From Ricinus communis (lineage: Eukaryota > Streptophyta > Magnoliopsida > Malpighiales > Euphorbiaceae), in contig NC_063264.1 in NCBI RefSeq assembly GCF_019578655.1, positions 22,281,688 to 22,345,687 on the forward strand: DNA of 64,000 nt. The letters run 5' to 3'. Positions 11,635 to 22,747 of this stretch are shown in pieces (the stretch's first letter is position 1; each line of letters opens with the position of its first letter). The position numbers and the translations under genes were made by a program. The notes below the pieces were generated by a model, which saw nothing but the letters and a program-made list of their open reading frames with translations, was not told where the DNA came from and ran no database searches.

Positions 11635-12186
11635 ATGGCCTCTGATAGCCTAAAACTAGTCCCTCTATTTCTCCTAACGTTTTTCTCTTGCCAATTGCTT
11701 ATTGCCAAAGGCTGCGATGCACTGATCCAAACCCTTTGCAGCAAAACAGAAGAGCCTGTCCTATGCAAAGACTGCTTCAATCGCAACCCTGAAAGCAAGA
11801 CTGCAGATGCAAAGGGTCTGGTCCTGATATCAATACAATGCGGCGAGTACGACGCAGAACTCCTCCATAACTACACGTTCAATCTATGGGAGAACACGCC
11901 CGAATCGAAGACTGAACTGAAACAAGTTCTTGATACCTGTTCGTCGCAGACTCTCTTAGGGCACGACAGCTTCCGTGGTGCTACAGTTGCTGTTGAAGAA
12001 GGTGTATTTGATTGGCGGGGCTATGCCATCGATCAAATTACTAGAGAAGTTGCACCTTTCTTGAACCGTTGCCTCGAGGTTTTTAAGGAGCATCCTCAGC
12101 TTGCTGTGCCTCAATATATCTTGGCAGGAACTGTTTCTGTCAACCAAGATATTGCAATTATTCTTGGAATTTTGAAGAATATTTGA
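11635..12186 (+). CDS. Plant invertase/pectin methylesterase inhibitor-like protein, intronless
   Basis: 183 aa in one exon, the usual family size and structure. Residues 1 to about 26 form a signal peptide with a leucine/phenylalanine core, so the product should be secreted to the cell wall or go to the vacuole. Four family cysteines form the expected pairs: Cys35-Cys44 in the N-terminal hairpin and Cys102-Cys146 in the helical bundle. Extra cysteines occur at 27, 47 and 69. Family motifs seen are LIQTLCSKT, the ADAKGL helix, LDTCSS and FLNRCLEVF. Members bind and block either acid invertase or pectin methylesterase; sequence alone does not separate these, and the PKF-type motif of many invertase inhibitors is not visible. 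The ATG is the first in the frame and is followed at once by the signal peptide. The ORF is intact. Confidence 0.88.
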   Translation: MASDSLKLVPLFLLTFFSCQLLIAKGCDALIQTLCSKTEEPVLCKDCFNRNPESKTADAKGLVLISIQCGEYDAELLHNYTFNLWENTPESKTELKQVLDTCSSQTLLGHDSFRGATVAVEEGVFDWRGYAIDQITREVAPFLNRCLEVFKEHPQLAVPQYILAGTVSVNQDIAIILGILKNI

Positions 12187-13451
12187 TCTTATTGAGCAAT
12201 TGAATTAGCTCTTGATACTGTTTCTTTTATTTATTTTCCCTTCTAGCTAGTTTAAAACAACTTAGTTGAACTTTCTCAATTCGGAGAGTTGGATTGTAGT
12301 GAAGATTCTATAAATATGCTAATGTCCCATTTAATATCTTTTCATTTGATGTGATGCTCATGGCCGCAATCTGCGTTTAAAAGAAATATGCTTATAACAA
12401 CATAAAGATATGAAACTCTCTATTATTTGCTCTTTACAGCCAAATTTAATATTAGTCCAAGTCTAGTTATTCTGCAAAGTCGAATCTAAAAGCCTATTAA
12501 ATTTTGAATCTCTAGAATGTCAAGAAGATTAAGAGTGGTACAAAATTGGTGGATAAAGAAGTTGCTCAGCACTCGTACATTATGAGGAAGTAGGAAAGTG
12601 TTTGTAGAAATTATGTGAAGAAAGAGGGAGTACAGAAAAAGGAGTGGAACTGTCAGAAGTACATTCAAGACATACAATGCTGTGAAGAAGAATTAAGGAG
12701 CAAGTAAAGATGTAGAGATTCTACAAACTTGGTCACCAATCTTTCAAACTTTATAAATACAAATAAACTAAATTACTCTTATAGGCGTGTTATTTTAACA
12801 ATAATTAAATTACATTACTAAGAGTAAAAAATAATAATTTTAAAAATAAAAATAAAATAATAAAATATCATCCTTACTTTGGGAAGTAATTGCTTTTGAT
12901 AATCGTTAACGATGATTTTTTTTTTTTAATTTCAATAACAAATAGAGAAGGTATAAGATAGAATAAAATGAATGACAAATTTTGAACGAGAATAATGTAT
13001 GACCATTAAAATAAAAATTAATTATTTTATTAATAAAATTATTAATTTCCATGAGAATAGAAAAATTATAAAAAAACTATAAAAACATTAAAAAATAAAA
13101 TAGAATTTAAAAGGTTATGGTTTCAACTAACATTGAATAGACTATTAAGTGTCACCTAAATGTTCCAAAAAAAAGAATAAAACAAAAGAATTTGAAAAAA
13201 GAGAAGAAATATATTTAAAAAAAAACTTGTGCCTTCGAGTGAAACTAAATAGGCTATTAAGTTTCAATTATTCTCATTCGATAATTAAATCATAATTAAA
13301 GTGTTGTAATTTAAAAATTGAAAAAAAATGTTATGATAGATATACTATTTTAAGAATTGAGAAAGTAAAATTAAAAATCATACACCATTTTATATAGAAT
13401 AAAGAAAATAATGTTAAATTCTTACTTTCATTTATACATATATAAGTATCA

Positions 13452-13503
<52 letters not shown>

Positions 13504-14069
13504 TATAAATTAATAATCATATCAGACCTAGAGTTTTATGGATATCCTTTTTTTTTATATTTATTTTATAATAGATTAAGCTTTAAATTTTCAGTTAACA
13601 TTTACTTTTTTATGCATTATTTTATGCAAATCAGTTCTCAACTTTTTAAATTTTCTGATTTTATTTAAATTTGATGCTTTTAAATATTTATATTTATGTA
13701 AATCAATTACTTTATATTTAATACTTTTAAAGTTTACAACTTTCAATTTTAAACTTTAAATCCTTTAACTTATAATATATTTAGCTTTCAATACTCAACT
13801 TTCACTTCACTACAATATGATTTCCAGTTTACCATTTATCGTTCACTCAATTACATAGCTTATTAAATACCTTTTTCACAATCATTTTCATTCCAAGCTT
13901 AATTTTTATTTCGTTAATTATCTCTATTTGATTTACAAAAAATTGAAAGCAAAGCGATCTTTGGATCCCTGTAATTTTTTACTTTATTTTACTTAATTTC
14001 TGATAATCGATTGCGTGTTATTAAACTCTTATACTTATAATTTTCTAACTTTTAAATCAATATGTTAGG
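12187..14069. other. AT-rich intergenic DNA with a TA microsatellite
   Basis: The first roughly 150 bases are probably the 3' untranslated region of the inhibitor-like gene. No other gene is seen. A (TA)n run of about 40 bases lies near 13456-13498. The remainder is low-complexity A/T up to the copia element. Confidence 0.5.
13456..13498. repeat. (TA)n microsatellite
   Basis: An uninterrupted run of TA dinucleotides of about 20 units; the longest TA tract in the window. Confidence 0.95.
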
Positions 14070-14074
14070 AGCAT

Positions 14075-14437
14075 TTTTGACCTAAAATACAATTGATCTC
14101 TATTTTGATCTTAATGCTCAAATTGAATATTTCTAACCATATGTCTGGGTGTCTATCTGACAGAGCACCAAAGGAACCAACCAAAGACTAAGCATTCTTA
14201 AACTTTAAAGAAAGTCTTGTAAAAAAGACTAAAAAAGCGCCAGTAGAATTTTCAGGGCGCGAGGCGCTTTTTATATGACCAAAAGTTTACAAGACATTAA
14301 AAAGTCCACCTGACATCTTGTCAATTATATCGTGACATCTGGCAGTCAAAATGTCAAAGCTTCAAAAAGCGTGAGGGTGCTTCAGAAGCGCGAGGGCGCT
14401 ATTGTGGCCCGACGGAGGTTTTCGCAATTAATGCGAT
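14075..14437 (+). repeat. Copia element 1, left LTR, part 1
   Basis: Matches the beginning of the right LTR from 29984: shared landmarks are CAATTGATCTCTATTTTGAT, CAGAGCACCAAAGGAAC and AGAAGTCTTGTAAAAAG-like sequence. It stops at GCGAT (14433-14437), where the gypsy-derived element inserted. It contains several imperfect palindromes of the type AAGCGCGAGGGCGCT. Confidence 0.85.
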
Positions 14438-15807
14438 TGATGCGCTCTTTATGCAACCTACACCTAAGGCAGTGAACCTACCGATGCAGCCTAGCACTAG
14501 TGAGTATCAAAGTCGTATCCCTGGAGATCGGGTGAACCTAGAGTTACTACTGTTTACTATGTTATCTAGTCTGAAATAGGGTGTGAAAGTTCTAACGTAC
14601 CAGCTAATGGTTATGAGTGCAAATAAGTAAATGAAGGACAACGAACAATCAAAAGACAATTGCAAGGAGAGAAACAAACCCAAAAGGGAGCCTAAGTGAT
14701 GGAATTCTAAAGATGGATTTTATGGATTGCCGATCTTGCTTACCCGTGCCTAAATCTTGAATTGAATCCCGATTCCTATCTCGAGCTTACCGAATTCCTA
14801 AACCTGCACTAATTTAATGGAATCTCTTCCTATCGGATTACTATAGATTAGCATTAAGTATGATTTAAAACTATTAAGAGTTATTAATTCTTAATCCGGC
14901 GAGTAAATCAACCTTATCTCTAAGTGTTAACTACTAGTCCTTACTATTCAATGTCCAGTTGTAACAAGCATTTCTCAATGTCAAGAAACAACCCAATAAA
15001 CAATTAATTCAACGTCTCAAATTAACTGAATCAAACTTTTATTACTAAATAGCAAGAAGATTGCAAGAATGACAATTATAAAACTAACAATTAAGCATAA
15101 TCCATTAACAAAGGTGAACCCCAATGGGTTCAAAAGATCTAGCTACTCATGTTCATGGTTAAAGCAATTGGGGAACAAAATAGGGGAAAGAAAATTAAAG
15201 GCATGTACACCCTTCTCTTTCAAGCTGAATGAAAAACCCTAAATTTGCAAATTCGAAATCTCAAACCCTAGTTGCCTCTTGCTCGATTTGAGAACCAATC
15301 AGCGAACCTTGCCCAATCTTCAATCTATGAAGGGAAAAATTAGAGTTTTGGACGTTCTAACCCTAGCCTCCTCTCTTTCTTTCCTCTCTTCGTTCTTTTA
15401 ATTATTCCCCCTGTCGCCGCCAACACGGCCGTGTTCTTGGCCGTGTTGGGGACACGGGCTGGTGTTCCTGGCCGTGTTACTCTCTGTGGTCGTGCTCCCT
15501 AAGAACTTCCTTTTCTTTGATGTTTTGATGCACGCAACACGGCCGTGTTGATGCCCGTGTTAGGAACACGGCTAGTGTTGAAACCAACACGGCCATGTTC
15601 AGCTTCCTGATGCTCGTACTTAGCTCATTTCGGCAGCTTTGACGTCCAATTATGCTCCAATTCTTTCCTTTTTCATTCTTTGACTTCTTTTGGACCTAAT
15701 ACATACAAACAGATACATAGGGTGAGTGTTGATACCAATTCACATCCAAATATCCATAAAATCGATCTTAAAAACCCCATTTAGATGTGTGTATTTTACG
15801 CACATCA
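14438..15807 (-). repeat. Nested gypsy-derived element, 3' LTR (1370 bp)
   Basis: Starts TGATGCGCTC and ends CGCACATCA on the plus strand. Compared with the other LTR it lacks about 69 bp near 15335 but keeps 21 bp near 15575. It contains AACACGGCCGTGTT palindromes at about 15423 and 15536 (the second preceded by GC). Confidence 0.93.
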
Positions 15808-17771
15808 AATAACCCCACACTTAGCTCATTGCTTGTCCTCAAGTAATCAAAAGTAAAGTAAGGAAAATAAACCACTAAGGAACAATACCTAAACTGACAG
15901 ACAAGCTAGAGAGCTCCTGCACATATCCTTAATAAGCGTAAGTCAAACAAAAAGAAAAGAAGCAATCAATTTCAAGTATCACAACCAAGATGCCAATAGT
16001 TCACACAATACTGTCTCAACGAAATTATTCAGAACCAACTCCTCACCAGATTCACTCTAAATCACTCAAAGTGTTTAAAGGGTAGTGTTTAATCGCTCAA
16101 TGCATCAACTACTGCCTTACTTACTATATGCTTGCTCTTAAATCCTACTCCTACCACTTATGGAGAGTCAACAACCATGTCAAGAGGTCTTTATAAAGGT
16201 TGTAATGGGGATTAGGTAAGGGTAGGTAAATTTGGTCAAAGTTGAACCTATGGTGTTCTGCAATGAAATACATGACCTGCACATAAGTCACAATGATCAC
16301 AAGGGGTAAACAATGGACAGTAGTCCAAGGTGGGAAATAGGAATCAAGTCAAAATGTTTAGCTCACTTACTTTCTTTATTTTCATCACCTTTCCCTCTTA
16401 TTCTTCTATCTCTTTTTTTTCATAAGGGAAGAACATTCACATAATAGAGTGAATTTCTTTTTGGATTGAAGTAAGCTGCTACAAGATTCCAACGCTATTC
16501 TCAAGACAAAAATTCCCAATAAAAACAACTCATATGCAAAATCATAACCCAAAGCAGAATAAAACTAAGTGGTAATGGAATATGATACAGGAAATGGTGA
16601 AAGAAGGGGTTATCTACAGAATCAATAAACGAATGAAGGCTATTTGGCTAGAATAAAAAACTAAGTACCTCTATCATACCAAAGTATTAAACTCTCCTTG
16701 TGGCCCTCATAAGCATTACCGAGCAAGTTCTAAAAGTAAAGACAGTAATCGGCACTCTCAACAAGAAATAAATACAAGCATATAAAGTGTACACTTACAA
16801 TTTAGGCTCAATTTCTCACAAGTGTGCCTTTGAGTAGGTTCCAAACAAAAATCATCAAAACAGAATTAAATAAACCAAAGCAACTTAGTGCACAACTCAA
16901 ACTAATTATCTTACATTCTTCCGCAAGACTCAACACTATCGGTTTTACCCGATCACATGGACATAAACAGGATTTCAAAAGCAAGTCAACAGTAAGAGCA
17001 TCGAAACAAAGTGAAAAATTTTCAAAATTTTACAAAAAATTGCACAAAGAATAAGCAAATTACTGAGACGGGATAAATATCACCCACCCCACACTTGAAG
17101 GACACACCGTCCCCAGTGTACAAAATATAAGAAATCAAAAGGAAAAGAACTAATACCTTCCCGACTATGGCTCTAGAGTGAAAGGAGGTGCATCAGCAGT
17201 ATATTAGGGGGTTGGCTAGTCCGTGGTAGAGGAATGGTCATTTGGATTGTAATTAAGAGATTCATTCATTGCCTTCTTCCAACAAGGTTCGATAAAAGCT
17301 GCACAAATCTACGGTACCTACCCCACACGTGTGAAAAACACTGTCCTCAGTGTGAACAAGGTAGGCATGAATAAAATATGTAAAATGAAGCAGATTATGG
17401 GAGTCCATAAAAGAAATTGGAAAACTAAGAGAAAAATAAAACGACATAAAGAGATAAAAACTAGAAAGTCTACTAGATACTGCCCTTGATGTGTACTTTA
17501 ACACTTCAAAATATGTTAGTCCTCAAAATTAGGTACGAGCATCAAGTAGGCTAACTCCTGCAAAACTCAAGAATAAACACATTCCAAGCAGCATCTAGTA
17601 AAAGGTTCAATAAGATAGTATCTCCTAAAAATCAAACTTACTAAAAACAGACTGAAATATCTAACTACCAATGACTACATAAAATAAAAAAAAATATCCA
17701 AAAATTCAGAAAGCAAAAAAAAAAAAGATTCGGGAATGCCTCTCGACGGTGCTTCTTTTTGTTCGAGTCAT
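15808..17771 (-). other. Non-coding 3' internal region of the nested element
   Basis: About 2 kb between the gag-protease stop and the 3' LTR. No pol domain is visible. On the minus strand a polypurine-tract-like motif, GTGTGGGG preceded by an AGGACA-containing segment, occurs three times: near 17087-17120, near 17320-17357 and at the LTR edge (15808-15842). Only the last is positioned to prime plus-strand synthesis. Confidence 0.6.
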
Positions 17772-20252
17772 CTAGCTGGACTCTACAACAGCATTCCTGC
17801 ATCGCGGGTAAATTAAGAAGGTAGGCTCAATGTAAGTTGGGGCTCGAGGCATATAAGCACAACGAGAAGGTCGGATGTGTGCGGTAGATGACCAAGGAGG
17901 TGCTCTCTGGACCGATTTAGGATGTCCATTCATCCACTCCGCATTCCGGCTAGGTGACCTGTCAAAAACAAACTTGCAACTACCCTTCTCGGGTCTATCA
18001 TAGCACAAAGTCTCATATTGATACAAGTTATTTTTTTTAGATGAATAACACATATTAATAGGGGAAGAAACATGTATAGCATCATCCATTTGTACATCTT
18101 GTGGTTGTGTATTATATGCAAGATCAATTCCATCAATACAACAAATGGCATGAACATGGTCGGTGGAAGAACAATCAAATGAAGGTAAACTAAAAGTGAC
18201 ACAGTCATCCTCTACATTAAGTTCTAACTTCCCCTCAAATACGTCTATTTTAGCTCTAGCTGTGGCAAGGAAAGGTCTCCCCAAAATTAATGGTACACCA
18301 TGCTCATTGTCCATATCCAAAACCACAAAGTCCACAGGAAATATGAACTTATCTACCTTAACTAGCACATTTTCCACAATTCTCCTAGGAAACTTAACAG
18401 AACGGTCAGCTAATTGAATGCACATCCTAGTGGATTTTGCCTCCCCTAAACCTAGCTTATTGAATAAATTAGTGGGCATGACATTTATGCTAGCCCCCAA
18501 ATCAGCTAATGCATCATCCACACACAAATTACCTAAAGTGCAGGGAATAGTGAAACTCCCTGGATCGTGATGTTTCTCTGGCAACTTGCTCTGAAACACC
18601 GCTGAGCACTCATTGAGCTGAACATAGGCGACCTCCTCCAACTTCCTTTTTCTGCTAAGTATGTCCTTTAAGAACTTAGCATACTTCGGCATCTGTTCCA
18701 ATGCATCAATAAAAGGCAAGTTAATATGCAGTTGTCTAAAAATATCTAAAAACTTACTAAACTGCTCTTTTGCCTCTGCTTGTTTAGTTCTAGCAGGATA
18801 AGGAATCTTAGGTTGATATTCTCTGACTGGAATTGATTTCACCTTTTGTCCCTCAGGTTCCCTAACCTTACTGCTCGCCTCAACCTGCACATTGATAGTG
18901 GCGTCATCAAGAATAGGCTTAGAAGGAGCTGAAACTAACTTACCTGAACATAAAGTGATGGCATTCACGTGCTCCCTCGGATTAGACTCAGTGGTGCTTG
19001 GGAACGTTCCTTGCTGCCTCTCAGACAACATTTTAGAGATTTGGCCAATATGGGTCTCCAAGTTCCGAATCGAGGCCTGCTGGTTCCTAAGTGCACTATC
19101 AGTTTGTTGGAACCTCATCTCCGTAGACGTCACAAACTTCATCATAAGCTCCTCTAAATTTGACTTCTTTTCTGGTAGAGGAGGAGCTTGTGCGAGCCGA
19201 TGAAGTCTCTGAGAATCAGGTAGACCTTGAGCATTATTATTCCTCCAACCGAAGTTGGGATGATTGCGCCACCCAGAGTTGTATGTATTGCTGTAAGGAT
19301 CGTTATGCTGCCTTGGGGCATTCCCCATATAGTCAACCTGCTCAACATCAGAAAACATAACAGAATTAGATGGAAAAGTAGTAGAGGATGAAGCAAACAT
19401 ACCTCCCTCGGTACAGTTTGCACTGTAATGCGAGCCACCACAAAACTCGCAACCAACATTCGCTGCATGAACCGGCATCTGGAGTTGGTTGATCTTCTTG
19501 GCTAGAAGCTCCACTTGAGCTGCCAAGGCTGCTATAGAGTCCACTTGGTTGACCACTCCCTGTCTTCCTGGTCGGCTCCTAGAGGATTGCCACTGATAGT
19601 TGTTCATGGCCATTTCCTCTATCAGGTTCTGAGCCTGCTCGGGCGTCTTACTATTTAGTGCCCCACCTGCTGCAGCATCCACCATCTGCCTCGTTGCAAG
19701 GTTCAACCCGCTGTAAAAGGTCTGAACCTGCATCCACACTGGCAATCCGTGATGTGGGCAGCATCTCAAAAGATCCTTAAACCTCTCCCATGCATCGTAC
19801 ATTCTTTCATCATCAAACTGCATAAAAGAAGATATGTCATTTCTAAGTTTTACAGTTTTAGCGGGAGGAAAATACTTGTATAGAAATTTTTCGGCCAACG
19901 CCTTCTAGGTAGTGATCGTCTGTTGTCGAAGAGATTGCAGCCATCTCTTTGCTCTGTCCCTCAAGGAAAATGGAAACAATCTCAGCCGAATGGCATCATC
20001 GGTTGTTCCATTTATCTTGAATGTGTCACAAATCTCTAAAAAGTTGGAGATATGTGCATTGGGATCCTCGCTGGGCAATCCTCCAAACTGCACGCTTTGC
20101 TGGATCATCTGGATAACATTGGTCTTTATCTCAAAATTGTTGGCCGCTACAGCAGGTCTGACTATACTCATTTTCGTCCCAACTAAAGAGGGTCGAGCAA
20201 ACTCGTACATGGTCCTTTGATCATCATCGGCCTGGGGGTTGAGGTTCTCCAT
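17772..20252 (-). pseudogene. Gag-protease polyprotein of the nested element, split by one stop codon
   Basis: The frame opens at 20252 and is stopped by TAG at 19905-19907, then continues in the same frame to the stop at 17772-17774 (about 826 codons in all). The first part (115 aa) and the beginning of the second form the gag core with PPAKTVKLRNDISSF, YDAWERFKDLLRCCPHHG and GLNLATRQ, typical of plant gypsy gag. A cysteine motif, CEFCGGSHYSANC, follows. A coiled-coil-like segment leads to the retropepsin region, with the active-site-type DLGASINVMP and the later LILGRPFLATARAKIDV. Plants of the Athila/Tat group use D-L-G-A-S at this place instead of the usual D-T/S-G. The in-frame TAG lies where relatives usually keep tryptophan, so a single G-to-A change is likely. 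No pol follows. Confidence 0.88.
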
Positions 20253-20533
20253 TGTGTCAACTGCTTGAACCTGAACTGTAACTCTGTCCTACTCCTCAAC
20301 TGCCTGCAAACATCGTCTCAATAATCTGAGAGAGCGCTCCGGGTTAGATAATGGTGCTATAGGATCAGGGTTAGAGCTCCTAGTCATATACTACCTGAAA
20401 CCGACAACCAAACAACCACCAATCAATTAAAAATAATATAACAATAAATAATAAAAAAATAAAGAATAAATGAATAAACAAACAATGACTAAATCAACAC
20501 AAAAACAATTCACTCTAGTTCACCATTACTGTT

Positions 20534-20551
20534 TCCCCAGCAACGGCGCCA
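20534..20551 (-). promoter_or_regulatory. Primer-binding site, tRNA-Asp type
   Basis: On the minus strand TGGCGCCGTTGCTGGGGA lies six bases inside the 5' LTR. It matches the 3' end of plant tRNA-Asp with one mismatch, the known primer of Athila/Tat elements. Confidence 0.85.
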
Positions 20552-20557
20552 AAAACT

Positions 20558-21975
20558 TGATGCGCTCTTTATGTAACCTACACCTAAGGCAGTGAACCTA
20601 CCGATGCAGCCTAGCACTAGTGAGTATCAAGGTCGTATCCCTGGAGATCGGGTAAACCTAGAGTTACTACTGTTTACTATGTTATCTAGTCTGAAATAGG
20701 GTGTGAAAGTTCTAATGTACCAGCTAATGGTTATGAGTGCAAATAAGTAAATGAAGGACAATGAACAATTAAAAGACAATTGCAAGGAGAGAAACAAACC
20801 CAAAAGGGAGCCTAAGTGATGGATTTCTAAAGATGGATTTTATGGATTGCCGATCTTGCTTACCCGTGCCTAAATCCTGAATTGAATCCCGGTTCCTATC
20901 TCGAGCTTACCGAATTCCTAAACCTGCACTAATCTAATAGAATCTCTTCCTATCGGATTACTACAAATTAGCATTAAGTATGATTTAAAACTATTAAGAG
21001 TTATTAATTCTTAATCCGGCGAGTAAATCAACCTTATTTCTAAGTGTTAACTACTAGTCCTTACTATTCAATGTCCAGTTGTAACAAGCATTTCTCAATG
21101 TCAAGAAACAACCCAATAAACAATTAATTCAACGTCTCAAATTAACTGAATCAAACTTTTATTACTAAATAGCAAGAAGATTGCAAGAATGACAATTATA
21201 AAACTAACAATTAAGCATAATCCATCAACAAAGGTGAACCCCAATGGGTTCAAAAGATCTAGCTACTCATGTTCATGGTTAAAGCAATTGGGGAACAAAA
21301 TAGGGGAAAGAAAATTAAAGGCATGTACACCCTTCTCTTTCAAGCTGAATGAAAAACTCTAAATTTGCAAATTCGAAATCTCAAACCCTAGTTGCCTCTT
21401 GCTTGATTTGAGAACCAATCAGCGAACCTCGCCCAATCTTCAATCTATGAAGGGAATCCGATTGAAACCTTGATCCAAGTCTCCTTTTTTCTTGGTTTCA
21501 GCTTAGAAAATCCTTAGAGAGAGAAAAATTAGGGTTTTGGACGTTCTAACCCTAGCCTTCTCTCTTTCTTTCCTCTCTTTGTTCTTTTAATTATTCCCCC
21601 TATCGCCACCAACACGGCCGTGTTCTTGGCCGTGTTGGGGACACGGGCTAGTGTTCCTGGCCGTATTACTCTCTATGGCTGTGCTCCCTAAGAACTTCCT
21701 TTTCTTTGATGTTTTGATGCACGCAACACGGCCGTGTTGATGCCCGTGTTAGGAATACGGCCATGTTCAGCTTCCTGATGCTCGTACTTAGCTCGTTTCG
21801 GCAGCTTTGACGTCCAATTATGCTCCAATTCTTTCCTTTTTCATTCTTTGACTTCTTTTGGACCTAATGCACACAAACAGATACATAGGGTGAGTGTTGA
21901 TACCAATTCACATCCAAATATCCATAAAATCGATCTTAAAAATCCCATTTAGATGTGTGTATTTTACGCACATCA
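20558..21975 (-). repeat. Nested gypsy-derived element, 5' LTR (1418 bp)
   Basis: Begins TGATGCGCTC and ends CGCACATCA on the plus strand. It retains about 69 bp (around 21455-21523) missing from the other LTR and lacks a 21-bp segment between two ACACGG repeats near 21752. Transcription of the element would start here and run leftward. Confidence 0.93.
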
Positions 21976-21980
21976 GCGAT

Positions 21981-22693
21981 GTTAGTAACCATTGAGATAT
22001 CAACCATCCCATCATTACTACGTGGCTGGAATCGTTGGAGTCCTAACATCTCTTTTCAGAAAGCACGGGGGCGCTTTTCAAGACTTTAGGTAATTTTTTG
22101 CCAAGTCATCAATCTTGTAATTAATGAATTTTGGATCCATTGTAATGTCTTTAAGGGGTTAATATGTATATAAATACCCCTCTTAAAGACTCTACAAGTA
22201 AGTGTTTGATTTAGGTATACTAAAATGCTTGCAAATTCTTTCTCAACTTTCTACACTCAATTTCTTTCTTTGTAAAGTGTATTAAGTTGATACTCTTTGT
22301 TCAATTAAAACTCTATATGTGAGCCTAGGTATTAAAAACTCAAGAAATTGGTTGTTGAGTAACCATTACTACTCAAGGGTTAAAGGACTCAATGAGAGAT
22401 TGGTTCACTAAGGGAAGAGATTTAGTGTGAGCCTTGAAAACACCAAGTTGTTGGGTGAACTTGTAAAATCCAAAGATTGTAATCTTAGTGATTATAGTGG
22501 AATATTCAAGTATGATCTTGAGGAGTGGATGTAGGGACGATTGTTTTGAATAACTATAAATCTTTGTGACATCTTCTTTAACTCTTACTCTCCTTAAATT
22601 ATCCTTAATCTCTTGTGTTCTTACCTAAAATTATTAACTTCCGTAATTTGAGGTCTCCAATTCAATCCCCCTTCTTGGTTCCAATGGATAACA
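21981..22693 (+). repeat. Copia element 1, left LTR, part 2
   Basis: Continues the LTR after the nested insertion. It matches the right LTR from about 30440 to 31178, including CCGTAATTTGAGGTC and a terminal TAACA. It is followed after two bases by the primer site. Confidence 0.85.
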
Positions 22694-22695
22694 AC

Positions 22696-22707
22696 TGGTA
22701 TTAGGGC
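22696..22707 (+). promoter_or_regulatory. Copia element 1 primer-binding site
   Basis: TGGTATTAGGGC resembles the TGGTATCAGAGC initiator-methionine tRNA site with two changes, in keeping with the age of the element. Confidence 0.7.
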
Positions 22708-22747
22708 AAGCTCACCCTTATCAAGATAAATTGTGAGTGTAAAGATC

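Larger units (their letters stand above)
14433..21980 (-). mobile_element. Gypsy-derived nonautonomous element (gag-protease only) nested in the copia LTR
   Basis: The element is 14438-21975 (7538 bp), read on the minus strand. It is flanked by the exact duplication GCGAT at 14433-14437 and 21976-21980. Its ends are TGATG and CATCA. The 5' LTR is 20558-21975 and the 3' LTR is 14438-15807. The primer site matches tRNA-Asp, as in the Athila/Tat branch of Ty3/gypsy. It encodes gag and a retropepsin-like domain only. I found no reverse transcriptase, RNase H or integrase motif in either strand of the 15808-17771 stretch, so it would need enzymes from a relative; this is the layout of TR-GAG or LARD-type elements. 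The two LTRs differ at roughly 34 aligned positions (about 2.5 percent), nearly all transitions, so it is clearly younger than its host element. Confidence 0.88.

Noticed and set aside
11526..11798. 90-aa ORF opposite the inhibitor-like gene
   Set aside because: Shadow of the coding strand; no conserved features.
13456..13498. Tandem short repeats as a possible CRISPR or satellite array
   Set aside because: Simple TA microsatellite; no spacer structure, and the genome is a plant nuclear one.
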